This document shows positions 12,383 through 22,041 of a stretch of 64,000 bases of DNA, in pieces (positions within the stretch are counted from its first letter, which is position 1; each line of letters starts with the position of its first letter). The position numbers were made by a program, and so were the translations under genes. The stretch lies in assembly GCA_027924645.1 (NCBI GenBank), contig BSBN01000849.1, positions 10,558,001 through 10,622,000 on the forward strand, read 5' to 3'. This DNA comes from Cunninghamia lanceolata. Its lineage: Eukaryota > Streptophyta > Pinopsida > Cupressales > Cupressaceae. The notes under the pieces are model-generated. The model was not told the DNA's origin. It did not search any database and worked only from the letters and a program-made list of their open reading frames with translations.

Positions 12383-12845
12383 TGTTTGGTGTGGAGCCTG
12401 ATTAGTCTCCAAGTGGGAGATTATTGGTATGTGGTGACTGATCATGTAAGTACTATACACTTGTAACATATCCTTTCTGGGGTTCAGGGGTGTATCCCCT
12501 AATTTTTTTTCTCTTTTTTGCCCATTCGGAGTTGGTTGTTAATTTTTGTTAACCAACAAAAGAAAAATGACATTGTAAAACCCTAATTCTAGAAGCTTCC
12601 AAAAGCTTGTTATAAGCAGCTGGGATGTATGTTGTTGGTGTGGAATTTGCGAGATTGTAATATGTTTGCACTGGATAATAAAATCATTGGATGGCTAAGT
12701 TTCTGTGGATGTAGCCCATATTGGGTGAACCACATTAAATTTCTTTGTTGATCTCTTTTGTGTTATTCTTTATTGTTATATTTGGGTTATTTAATCTGCA
12801 TACAATTGTTAGTGTATATTTCTTTGATCTGCCTAAATCCTAACA
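12383..12845 (+). repeat. 3' LTR of the truncated plus-strand copia
   Basis: Two polypurine tracts (ccaagtgggagat) end at about 12382 and 12421, so the LTR starts at 12383 (TGTTTGGTGTGG) or 12422. It ends CCTAACA at 12845 and the 118-bp host repeat resumes just after. U5 contains 'ggtgaaccacattaaattt', the conserved phrase of copia LTRs that is also seen in reverse at 50180-50592. The matching 5' LTR is absent at the left end. Confidence 0.75.
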
Positions 12846-13802
12846 CTTGAGTGTGTAGCATAGTTGAATGGGAAGGTGACATGTGTCACCTCCTCATTCT
12901 TGTAGGGATTGTGAGAGGGTTGTGCGAATGAAGGAGAAGGTGACAAGTGTCACCTTATCATTCATCAAGGCTTGTGGGAAAAACCTATTTATCTCCCTCT
13001 TTGTGAGAAGGGAAGGGTTCTTTTCTTTTTGGATTTTATTATTGACTTTGGGGAAGGAGAGCTAGACTTAGAGAAGTGGAAATTCTTAGAAGGATCTTGG
13101 GAATAGGATTTTGAAGCTCTTCACCAACATATTTCATTACTTGGAGCTTGAGAGGTAACCTCTCAAGGCTTCAAGCCTTCATTATTCTTGTTTTTTTTTA
13201 CTTATTATATGCATGTGAAAATATATGATATGTTCTTGAGTTTTTCTTTGGTGTTGTATGGGTTTTAGGGTTGTTTTTGGTGAGCTCTCCATATAAGAGA
13301 GCTCATCTTGTAATGAGTGGGAGAGGGGTGAACCTCCTCGGGGATAACCCTCATCTTGTAGAGGTTATTTGATGGCCATGGGCCTTATTTGTGAAGTTTA
13401 TATGTTATGGTTATGGCAAGAGTGCCTTTTAGATATTTTGGGTGTAATAAGTTTATAAGGGCAAGAGGCCATGAGATTTGAGTATATTTTGGTTGAGTTA
13501 CTTGTTGTTTCCCCTTGAGTAGAGAGATGTCCACTCTCTCACCCACTAAAATCCATGTGAATGGATTAGTTTTGTGTGTCTCCATGGGAGGGTGTTGTGC
13601 TTTTCATGAGTGTTTATGCGTGCTTGCAATCCCTTGTTTGAGTATGAAACTAGTTATTTGGATGGCCTCCTAGCTCGGGGGTGGCTTGCTTGCAATCCTA
13701 AGGTTGGGAGGTGAGCTCCCATGGCCTTGGAAAGGTTTTCTTTGTGTATGGTAGGTTTTTGGCTCTTGGAGAAGAACTTGAGGGTTTGAGAGACATGAAG
13801 AG
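12846..13802. other. Host sequence between the two nests
   Basis: The 118-bp repeat resumes at about 12850-12965, followed by non-coding sequence with inverted phrases (ggagcttgagaggtaacctc; gagctctccatataagagagctc). No supported gene was found. The last 5 bp (13798-13802, aagag) form the probable target duplication of the next element. Confidence 0.5.
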
Positions 13803-15052
13803 TGTAATGTGGTAAAATTTGGATGTTTGGGTTTTTGGTAATTTGTGTGTGTATCCTCCTTTCACCACTTACATTCAAGGACCTAGGGTCAAGTTGCAAT
13901 GTACTATCATACCCTAGGTCACTATTGAGATGTAGGGAAACTTAGATTTTTATGATTTGATTGCTAATTATCTTCTCTTATGCTCAATTATGCCTTAAAA
14001 ACCTAATTATGCAAATACACGGTAAATAAATGAATTACAGAAAATGCTGCTATAGGAAGATGTAAAATGACAAATAATTGTGCACCTATTTTTGGGGTTA
14101 GGAGCTGAAAAAGTTGGGGACTAAGGAGTGGGCACCCAAGTCCAAGGCCCTGCTTTTTGTCAAGATCTGCAAACAAGGTTTGCAACTTGTATCTGTTGTA
14201 CCAGAGATTTTCATGTTGCAAAACTTTGAGGACTAAAGAGTGGATGCCCTATTTCAGGGTGCTCTTTATTTCTCTGATCTACAATTCTGACACTCTGTTG
14301 TACCCTCTTACAACTTCACTTTGTCTGCAACTCCAACCTATAACCTGCAATCATGAAAACTTTGGGAGGGGGTTGTGGTGTTTAGAGGCTTGCCTCAGTC
14401 AATCCCCAGAGAGACATTCAAGTCTTTTGAACACCATTGTCAGATAGAGAGTGCGTGCCCTTGGGAGGCAGAGGCAAAAACTAAATGATAAATGCTTAAT
14501 AACACAAATGATATCACCTTGTAGTGAAGATCTGATGGGAGGAAGAAGCTCTTCATGCCATGAGGAGACGATTGCTCAAATATGCAAATACAAACACATA
14601 AACAACACAAATCTACTCTTGCAACACAATGAATGCCTTGAATCACCTTTACACAAGCTCTTGAAATCAAATTGCTATCTAATGATCATCTAGTTTACAA
14701 ATGAATGCCTAAACATGCTTTTATATGCAACTACAAACATTCTCGTCAAGAATATTGTAATTCAAACTTGCCGTGTTGGCCTAGGGACCAAATAACAGTT
14801 ATAAACCAACACTAGAAATTTGGGCTTGACCCAAAATAGGGTAGGACTAGGGTGCAAGTGCCAAAGTCTTCCCCCTATTTTGGGTAGGGTTAGGTTCAAG
14901 GGGTCCCCCTAGGTCCCATTTGCCATAAAATCTAGGGTTCATTCCATCGGGATGTTAAATTATGATGCAAGATGTCCTAAATGCACACTGAAGACTTGGG
15001 AGCTAAACCTTTTGAGGGAAAATCCTCCAAGGGAACAATTTCTGACATTACA
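13803..15052 (-). repeat. 3' LTR (1,250 bp) of the non-autonomous LTR element
   Basis: It aligns along its length with 19291-19363 plus 43630-44806, with roughly 7% difference in the first 170 bp counted by eye. Reading frames inside (such as 14157-14447) recur in the partner LTR but look like chance. The right end is TCTGACATTACA. Confidence 0.9.
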
Positions 15053-16708
15053 TTTAGCCCCCACTTTAATGTATGTATAAATACAAGGTCAATACATGCA
15101 TTAAAGTATGGTCAACAAGCACAACAAACATGCCAAGCATGGAGAAGACATGCCAAGCACATTGAAGACAATGACAGACATGCAAAAAATGGAGAAGATA
15201 GCTACAGTCATGCAAAAAATAGAGAATACAACAAATACAATGAAGACACATTAGTGCATGGAAGACATGAATGATTTCTTTTCTTTTATTTTTCTCATGT
15301 ATATGAAATGCAGATGCAAGTACAGGAAAGTAAACAAACTTCCCATAATGTAGGATGTACTGATTGCACAGGTCTTTAAACTGCATATATGGGGCAACAC
15401 ACACGCAAGACACACTAAACTACCCAAAATGCAGGATGTACTCATTGCATAGGTCTTTAAACTGCATATGGGGCAACAAACATGCCACACAAAGCAAGCA
15501 CGCCAAACACACACACTTTGAAGACACGGAGAAAACATGACAGACAAGCGATGGAGTGTCCCTATTTAGAGCTTCAACACCATCTCATGCACATTACAGG
15601 CACACACTGATGATTGGGCTTCGCCACAACAATCGCTGAAGACATGTTTAAGGGTTGAGTTAGTCACAAAATTGCTCCCCGCCTCCCGATGAGGACTTTT
15701 GAAAATGATAGGATGTGCAATCTGATCTGAGAAATACACCATCCCCACCTCTGCATAGGGCTTAAGATAAAAAGGATATACGTTATATCCCACCTTCGTA
15801 GAGGGCTTAAATGATTGATTGATTGGTTGGTTGCAAACAAACTTAGAGTGCAGGATGTACTCATCGCACAAGTCTTTAAACTGCACCTGAGGACAAGTAC
15901 ATTACTAACATCTACAACATATAGCTTACCTTATATATGCCCCACCTTAAGGTGGTTGATATCATGCATTGATATCAAACACATTAAGGTAGGAAGAAAA
16001 CACACAAGGGAACACAGACTTTCTCAAAACCCATGCCCCCATAGGTGACATGTACTTTACGATTGCCAAATGTTCCCACAAACACATCCCTACAAGAAAC
16101 ATGTTAGTGTCTATAAAGTCACCATAAACAACAACATCAATGCATATGAAATCTTAAGCATGCAAGATTCAAGATAGACAAAGCGCATAGAGTAGCAGTA
16201 TTATTATGGTTTGTAAATGAGATAGAACACCATCAAAATCACTACGCAGAAAGCACGAGTGCTTCTACTAGCCAAGTGTCTGATAAAATATACAACCCCA
16301 ACATCATATTAGGAACTAAGTCCAATTTTTGATTTCTCACTAAAGGGATGCTAGGTCTACATCATTATAAATGTTTTTCGTCATCCGCTTGCTAGATAGA
16401 AACACTAGAGGAAGGGAAACAATAAATAAGAGAGGAGAAACAAGTGTCTTAGGGATAGTCACGTAGGAGGGTGCCCCCAATTCACTAGCCACAACGCTAT
16501 GTCCATAAGACACAACACACAACAATGAAATTAGAGAGAAAGGCAATATAGAAGAATGATGATACAAATAGAAGAATGTCACAACAGAGGCAGTCTCTTG
16601 GTATCCCAGACATTACGAGAGAATCAGGGGTCATCCCAGGAGGCCTAAACAACACATAACACATCATGGGGGAAGCACATAATGAGAGAGATAAAGGGTT
16701 AGAGATAC
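15053..16708. repeat. Internal non-coding part of the LTR element with short repeats
   Basis: Downstream of the protease frame in element orientation. A phrase 'aggatgtactgattgcacag' plus 'gtctttaaactgcat' recurs at about 15350, 15430 and 15850. An array of 'acatgccaagcac' type units lies at 15120-15250. No gene is supported. Confidence 0.6.
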
Positions 16709-17818
16709 TTATCTATAGGATCTTCGAGGCTTGTGGTCATCGAGTAAATCATCGTCATCCTCCCACTCCTGAATTTTAGAGGAAAGTGGGACATAAGGTA
16801 CCATAGCCCAAGGTTGTTTATTGTTAGGATCATTTTTGTTTGGTGCAATGTTTGGATCAATGTTTTCTTGTTGAGAGGCAAGGTTTATTGCATAAGCTTG
16901 TCTTCTTCATCTTCTTTCTCTTGCTTTTCTATTTCTCTTTCTTTTATCACTTATCTCTTGTAAGATAGGGCTTTGCTCTTTCATAGGTTTTTACAATTTA
17001 GAAGAGGAAGCACCAGGATCAAATCTCATTTGTCTAGGTGGAATGTTTTGTTGTTGACAATAACCTCCCAATCCTTGTAAGGATGGCAGGGGAGGAACCT
17101 CAGCATGTAGGGACCTTGTCCTTTCGGTCTATGGTTCTTTCGAATGCGGGTTGCTTGTCGTTTGTTATGTCTTGCATAGAAGGATCGGCCATTGGATGTA
17201 ACAATTTTGCTTGTAATTTCTATAGCTCAAGAAGTTAAGGTCTGTTCATGGTTCAGGTTTCTTTTTAGTTTTGTCCCAAAAGTAATCCAGTGTAAAGTGT
17301 TTTCTTTCAACCAAAGGTTTATATTTATTTCGGGGGATGGTAATCACATGTCCCTCAAAAGGAAATTTCACATAATTATGAATTGTTGAAGGGACAACTT
17401 TCATTTCCTTTAACTAAGGGTGTCCCAATTTAATGCAAAAGTGGTCTAAAATAGGGACAACATCAAACCATTGTTCTAGGTGTTTTTCAAATACAGTTAC
17501 CAACAATGATATCTTACCCAAAGGTTTTACAAAGGTTCCCTTATGTGTTTTGATCATCATGTCTGAAGGGTCATAAGATCCTTGCATCAAATTATGTAAA
17601 TAGAGGAACTCTTCTGTGGCAACATTGGTCATGCAATTAGGATCAATAAGGGTTCCATCCATAGGGTTTCCCATTATTTTCACAGTGATGTAAAGAGGTC
17701 CTTTAGTATCTCTAGTTGTTCTATCATGAGGTGTAAACACAATTTCAGGTTTAGGGACCTTTCTCTTTGTGTAAGGTCTAGGAGGGAACCTATTTTTGTT
17801 GTTGTGATTAGAGGCCAT
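16709..17818 (-). pseudogene. Retropepsin-like (gypsy-type aspartic protease) polyprotein, decayed
   Basis: A single minus-strand frame of about 369 codons runs from the ATG at 17818 to the stop at 16709, broken by about four in-frame stops, all explainable by C-to-T or G-to-A change. After a basic N-terminus, the phrase GNPMDGTLIDPNCMTNVATEE (residues about 51-71) matches plant gypsy retropepsins of the form '(L/V)IDPGS..N', with the active-site Gly lost. Further on, KLGHP, a stop, then LKEMKVVPSTIHNYVKFPF matches the C-terminal 'LGRPWI...VPS..H..VKF' block. The tail (PLSSKIQEWEDDDDLLDDHK) is acidic. No RT follows, so the element could move only with enzymes supplied in trans. Confidence 0.75.
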
Positions 17819-19290
17819 GTGTATATGCTCTAATCAATGCAAAATCAGATTTTAAAAGCTTTCCCAAAAGTATGCAAAAGACAAGTGCAAAACAATATGC
17901 AAAGATGACCTAAAATGCTTGATTTTTTGTACTTTTTTCGATGCAAATAAGTGAAAGAAAAGGTGTTGTAAGGAAATTGATCAGGGGAAGAAAATTATAT
18001 GTCTGATATCAGTCCAATACAAAAACAAGATCCTTCACAGTACACTCTTGATGCAAATATAAGATGACGACAAGTCAACATATAGTGAAAATATGCTAAA
18101 ATATGCGATTTTTTCACCAAATTTCAATGCAAAAGAGCATGAAAAATGGTGTTGTGAGGAAAATGATGATGGAAAATGAATTATATCAGTAATAACAGCT
18201 ACTTAATACCAAAATATCCATCATAACACACTTATAGTGCCACTCAAGGTCAAACCCTAGTGAAAATATAGCAAAAATAGGCTATTTTTCACAGTTTTTC
18301 AACTCCAAGACCTAGCAAAAGGGGTGTTGTAAAGAATTTTAGGAGGTTAAAAAATAATAGAAAATATATCAGTCATCTCAATCCATAAAATTTGTCACAG
18401 CACGCTTGGAGTGCAAACTATGTCAAACCCTAGGGCAAAAATAGCAAAAATGTGCAATTTTTCACCAAATTTCCAATACAAGAGGCCAATAAAAAGATGT
18501 TGTGAAGATTTTTAGGAGGGGAAACAAATAATTACCTTGATAATAACTAATTAGTGAAAAAATACTCTTCACAACATGCTTATGGTGCAAATTTAGAGAG
18601 TCGATAAGGCCAAATCTAGTGAAAATCAATGTTTTTCAAGCCCTAGGTTTGAGATCTTGATGTAAAATGCTATATGAATGTTTTGCAAGATGATGTATGG
18701 TTAAAATTAAATTCTCTCAGATATGAAAATAATTTCCAAGCCTTAACATGCAAAATGCAAGTGTAAATCTATTGAAAAATCAATGAAAATGCTAGTTTTT
18801 GTTGAGATTTTCTATGCAAAAATGCAAATTTTTGGAATCTAAATGAAAATTTGTACTAAAATGCAAGACTACAGATAAATGCAAATTTGAATGAGTCTCT
18901 AAAATTAGTAGAAAAATCTGAAACAAGATTTTACCTACAAACCCTAGATTTTGGAATTACTAGGTTATATGAAAAATTCACAATTTTCAACAAAACCCTA
19001 GCAATTTTATGATGAAAATGCAATGTAAACTAATGAATTTTTGTAATTTTCTATAAATTAAATCAGATCTAATGCAAAAATTAGAAATTTAATGAAATTC
19101 AAATTAATTTATGCAACATGCAAACTAGGGTTTTCAATTTTTTTCTAATTTTTTCAAATTTTCAAAATTTTTTGTAAGTTTTCCAATGCAATACAATGAA
19201 TGACTATATGAATAAATGAAAATCAATGCAAATCTAAAGCAAAACACTCAACAAGGTGCAAACAAGTCCAATAACATGGGTTCACCAAAA
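17819..19290. repeat. Leader of the LTR element with diverged tandem units
   Basis: AT-rich non-coding sequence between the 5' LTR and the protease frame. Units of about 165-170 bp recur around 17930, 18100, 18270 and 18450. Each contains forms of 'gcgattttttcaccaaattt', 'ggtgttgtgaggaa' and 'tcacagcacgcttg'. Nothing protein-like is present. Confidence 0.6.
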
Positions 19291-19363
19291 TGTAATGTGG
19301 TAAAATTTGGATGTTTAGTTTTTGGTAGTTTTGTGTGTGTATCCTCCTTTCACCACTTACATT
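19291..19363 (-). repeat. 5' LTR of the non-autonomous element, first 73 bp
   Basis: It begins TGTAATGTGGTAAAATTTGG, as at 13803, and breaks off after cacttacatt where the plus-strand copia inserted. The remaining LTR resumes at 43630 with 'caaggacctagggtc'. The acatt at 19359-19363 and 43625-43629 is the copia's TSD. Confidence 0.92.
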
Positions 19364-19656
19364 TGTTGGGAAATGAGGTGTCTCAACCTTGCATATTTCC
19401 CGTAATAGTTATTTTTATTTAATATTTTCCTACAGCTGTTATGCATTGTCGGTGCTTTGAAAATTGGTTTTTTAGCTATCAAAAGATGCCCGCATGATAG
19501 TATATTATGGAAGGCCTATTTTTAGGCATATTATGACAGATTCTATGACATCTGTAAGGGTCAAAAATAGGGGATTTCATTTTGGACGTGAGAGCTTACT
19601 TTTAGACTGGAATCTTGGCTGAGGAGCTTCACACATGGTTTTGTAAAACCACAGAT
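19364..19656 (+). repeat. 5' LTR of the plus-strand copia, left part
   Basis: It aligns with 42941-43230. It ends at ...aaaaccacagat, where the 17.6-kb DNA transposon entered; the LTR continues at 37277 (ggtttcttgtatag). In the uninterrupted 3' LTR the site reads accacaaatggtttcttg. Confidence 0.95.
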
Positions 19657-19715
19657 GGGTAAGTGTAAAAAGATGGGGGCCAAAAAGTGGCCACATTGTT
19701 TTGAAAAAAAAATAA
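19657..19715 (+). repeat. Left terminal inverted repeat of the DNA transposon
   Basis: It reads GGGTAAGTG, then aaaaagatgggggccaaaaa, gtggccac and a poly-A stretch. It matches the reverse complement of 37205-37272 except for an indel of about 15 bp before gtggccac. The same terminus starts the second family copy at 63873. Confidence 0.9.
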
Positions 19716-19721
19716 TACATA

Positions 19722-19833
19722 ACACGAGCGTGTTATAACGCGAGCGCATTATAAGGCGAGTGCATTATAACACGAGTGCGTTATAATGCGAGTGCATTAT
19801 AATGCAAGCGCGTTATAACACGAGTGCATTATT
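19722..19833. repeat. Seven in-register 16-bp subterminal repeats
   Basis: Seven consecutive 16-bp units with consensus acgcgagygcrttata begin at 19722, 19738, 19754, 19770, 19786, 19802 and 19818. The variation is mostly C/T and G/A. The same motif recurs as a hairpin at 31250-31307 and as palindromes at 36276-36309 and 36366-36383. Clustered subterminal motifs usually serve as transposase-binding sites in plant DNA transposons; that role is inferred here. Confidence 0.9.
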
Positions 19834-19976
19834 ACTTCCTATAAATTAAAAAAAACACTTCACTTCATTTCATTTCTTTTTCCTCATATATACCTGCAGC
19901 CTGCAAACCCTAGGAAGTGCGCTCGCATTTTGGAGATCTCAATTCAACACAAAAATCTTTGCAATTCATCGCCAAA

Positions 19977-22041
19977 ATGCCTCCACGACATTGAGCACGC
20001 CAAAGGAGTGAGTTTTATTTATTTTTTTGTTTGAATTTGTTTCTAAATAGGTAGGTTTGAGTTGATTTTTGATGTAAATTTTGTTAATTATCAGGAAATG
20101 TTAATGCACCTCCTCCTCCTCCTCCACAAAATCCTGCAGAACAATAACCTTCTCCATCCATTCCTTGACATGCCCCTAGAACACAAGAAAATATAATGGG
20201 GCAAATTGAAAACAACAAAAAAGTAATTGAAGATATAATTGCAAGGTTGAAAGATCCTTCCACTTCAACCTTGCATAGGTCCACGCTTACTGAATCTCTT
20301 GAATCTATGTTATCAAATGTAGATTCAATTAGCAAGCAAATAACTAGTTGGATGGATAAGAGGAAAGAGTTTAGAGATTATTATGTAGACAAGCTGTCAT
20401 ACCAAGATGTGAAAAAATTACAAATCACAAAATTAGACTTGTGTTCGATTTTCACAAACTCACAAACAAATCAACCTCCACCCATTACATGCAAGAGGTT
20501 CCCTATCCATTGGTACAACAACCAAGTGATAAGGGACAATTTTGGGCAGAGGTGGTGGATGGTTTTTGACCATCCTCCATGCAATAATAATGAGGTCCTG
20601 CAATACTTTTTGAGGAAACTCTACTGCGAGTTTGTCCTTAATAAAGTGCCAAACTATTTTGATATGCGGGACTTCCAGGGTAGAGGTGGGGGGTCAGCAC
20701 AAGATAGACCAGGGGCACGTCTTGACCCACAGCGGGTAGTGAGATGAGTAATCAGCAGACTGGCCCATGAGCATGTTTCTATCCCTTCCATTGTGAAGGA
20801 GGGTGTTGAGGTCGATACACTTCAGTCCATTAGTGCCTTGACCTAGCATCATAGAGCATGCTGGTCCTGCAGCACAGAGTGGGTTGGGAGATAGTGCAAG
20901 GAGTAGGGTCCCACCCCATGCTTGTCAAGCTTGCAGGTCAGCCTATGGTTATGACCCCATGGATAGTTAGGACGCAGGTGCATAGGCTACATCTGTAGCT
21001 GAGCAGATGGTGATGACAGATACCCTCCTGAGTGAGACTTTCAGCCTTGATACTCAGGTAAATATTAGCAAGTTTATTGAATTTAATTTATTAAATTTTA
21101 TTTTTGAAATGCAAGATTAACTAATTTAAATTAATGATTTTAATGAAATTTCAGGGTCATAGCGTCGATGCAGTTTTCAGTGGTTCTCCACTTGCATTTT
21201 ACACTAGATCATCTACTGTCGGGGTATGTAACTAGTAAACAATTATAAATATTACATGTGAATAGCATCGTTATATGAATGGTATTCTAATATTTGATTT
21301 TGGATGTTGAATAGGTTAATATTATAGATTTCACGGCAACACCTGCCAGCGGTGGTGGACTTCAAAGTTTTACGGAGGTAATAAAATAAATAGTTTAATG
21401 AATGAATTATACTTACTAGATTTTTGTATGTGACTTGTGTGATTTATTGTGTGTACTTCCATGTTTAGATGAACGTGTGTGTATGATAGGAGCCATGATT
21501 TGCATCACTATTATAGTTTTTGTAATTGAATAATGTTGTTTTATTTCCAGATGATGCAAGCTGCGGAGACACCTCCCCATGTTCATAGGACAATGGAGCA
21601 TGGTGTGGCCTCTGCGATTCATAGCTCCATGGCATTGATAGGGGTATGAGGTAGATTAGTAAATTTCAATTTACATTCATTGTTATAGTTGTCTATTTTT
21701 GAAAAATCAAAAGATTATTAATTTGAAGTTTAATTTCTATCTGGATTGTTTCTATAGGACATGACATCACCATAGCCTATTCCTGCTACTGAGGCAAGTG
21801 AGGAGACAGATTATATGGTAGCGGTAAGTGATTATTTTGTTGAATGTTTTATTTTTTATAACATGTAATTTCTATATATTAATATCTATACTTTTTATTG
21901 TAACAGCTAAAGATGCAGGAAGAACTAAATAGAAGGAGCAGCCCTCAGGTTCGTAGTAGACCACCCACATCTGCGTCTCCATCCCCTAGAAGATCAAAGG
22001 CTGCTCGTGATCTATTCTCTTCACCAGCCAGAGGGGAATGA
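19977..22041 (+). pseudogene. Seven-exon partner gene of the DNA transposon, function unknown
   Basis: Reconstructed exons: 19977-20007, 20095-21057, 21155-21223, 21315-21377, 21551-21643, 21758-21823 and 21907-22041 (TGA). Introns start GT (GTGAGT, GTAAAT, GTATGT, GTAATA, GTATGA, GTAAGT) and end AG. Exons 3-7 are 69, 63, 93, 66 and 135 nt, all whole codons. Exon 1 begins MPPR and joins exon 2 in frame to a Pro stretch (APPPPPPQNP) and then the longest open part, which starts MGQIENNKKVIEDIIARLKD. The C-terminus is basic and Ser/Pro-rich (SASPSPRRSKAARDLFSSP). Several in-frame stops and one net frameshift near 20835 in exon 2 make it a pseudogene of about 470 codons. No domain is recognised. 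It could be an accessory transposition protein or a captured host gene. Confidence 0.75.

Larger units (their letters stand above)
1597..12845 (+). mobile_element. Truncated Ty1/copia retrotransposon, plus strand, with two later insertions
   Basis: Plus-strand remains occur in copia order: gag, zinc knuckle, protease, GAG-pre-integrase, integrase, reverse transcriptase, RNase H, polypurine tract, 3' LTR. The 5' LTR and gag N-terminus are missing; recognisable gag begins right at the junction with the 118-bp repeat. Coding sequence is interrupted at 4043-5688 and at 5926-11426 by later insertions and resumes after each. Stops and frameshifts are frequent. It is the oldest-looking copia in the window. 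Confidence 0.85.

Noticed and set aside
13385..13899. Minus-strand frames at 13385-13585 and 13654-13899
   Set aside because: The second crosses an LTR boundary and neither shows a domain or codon bias.
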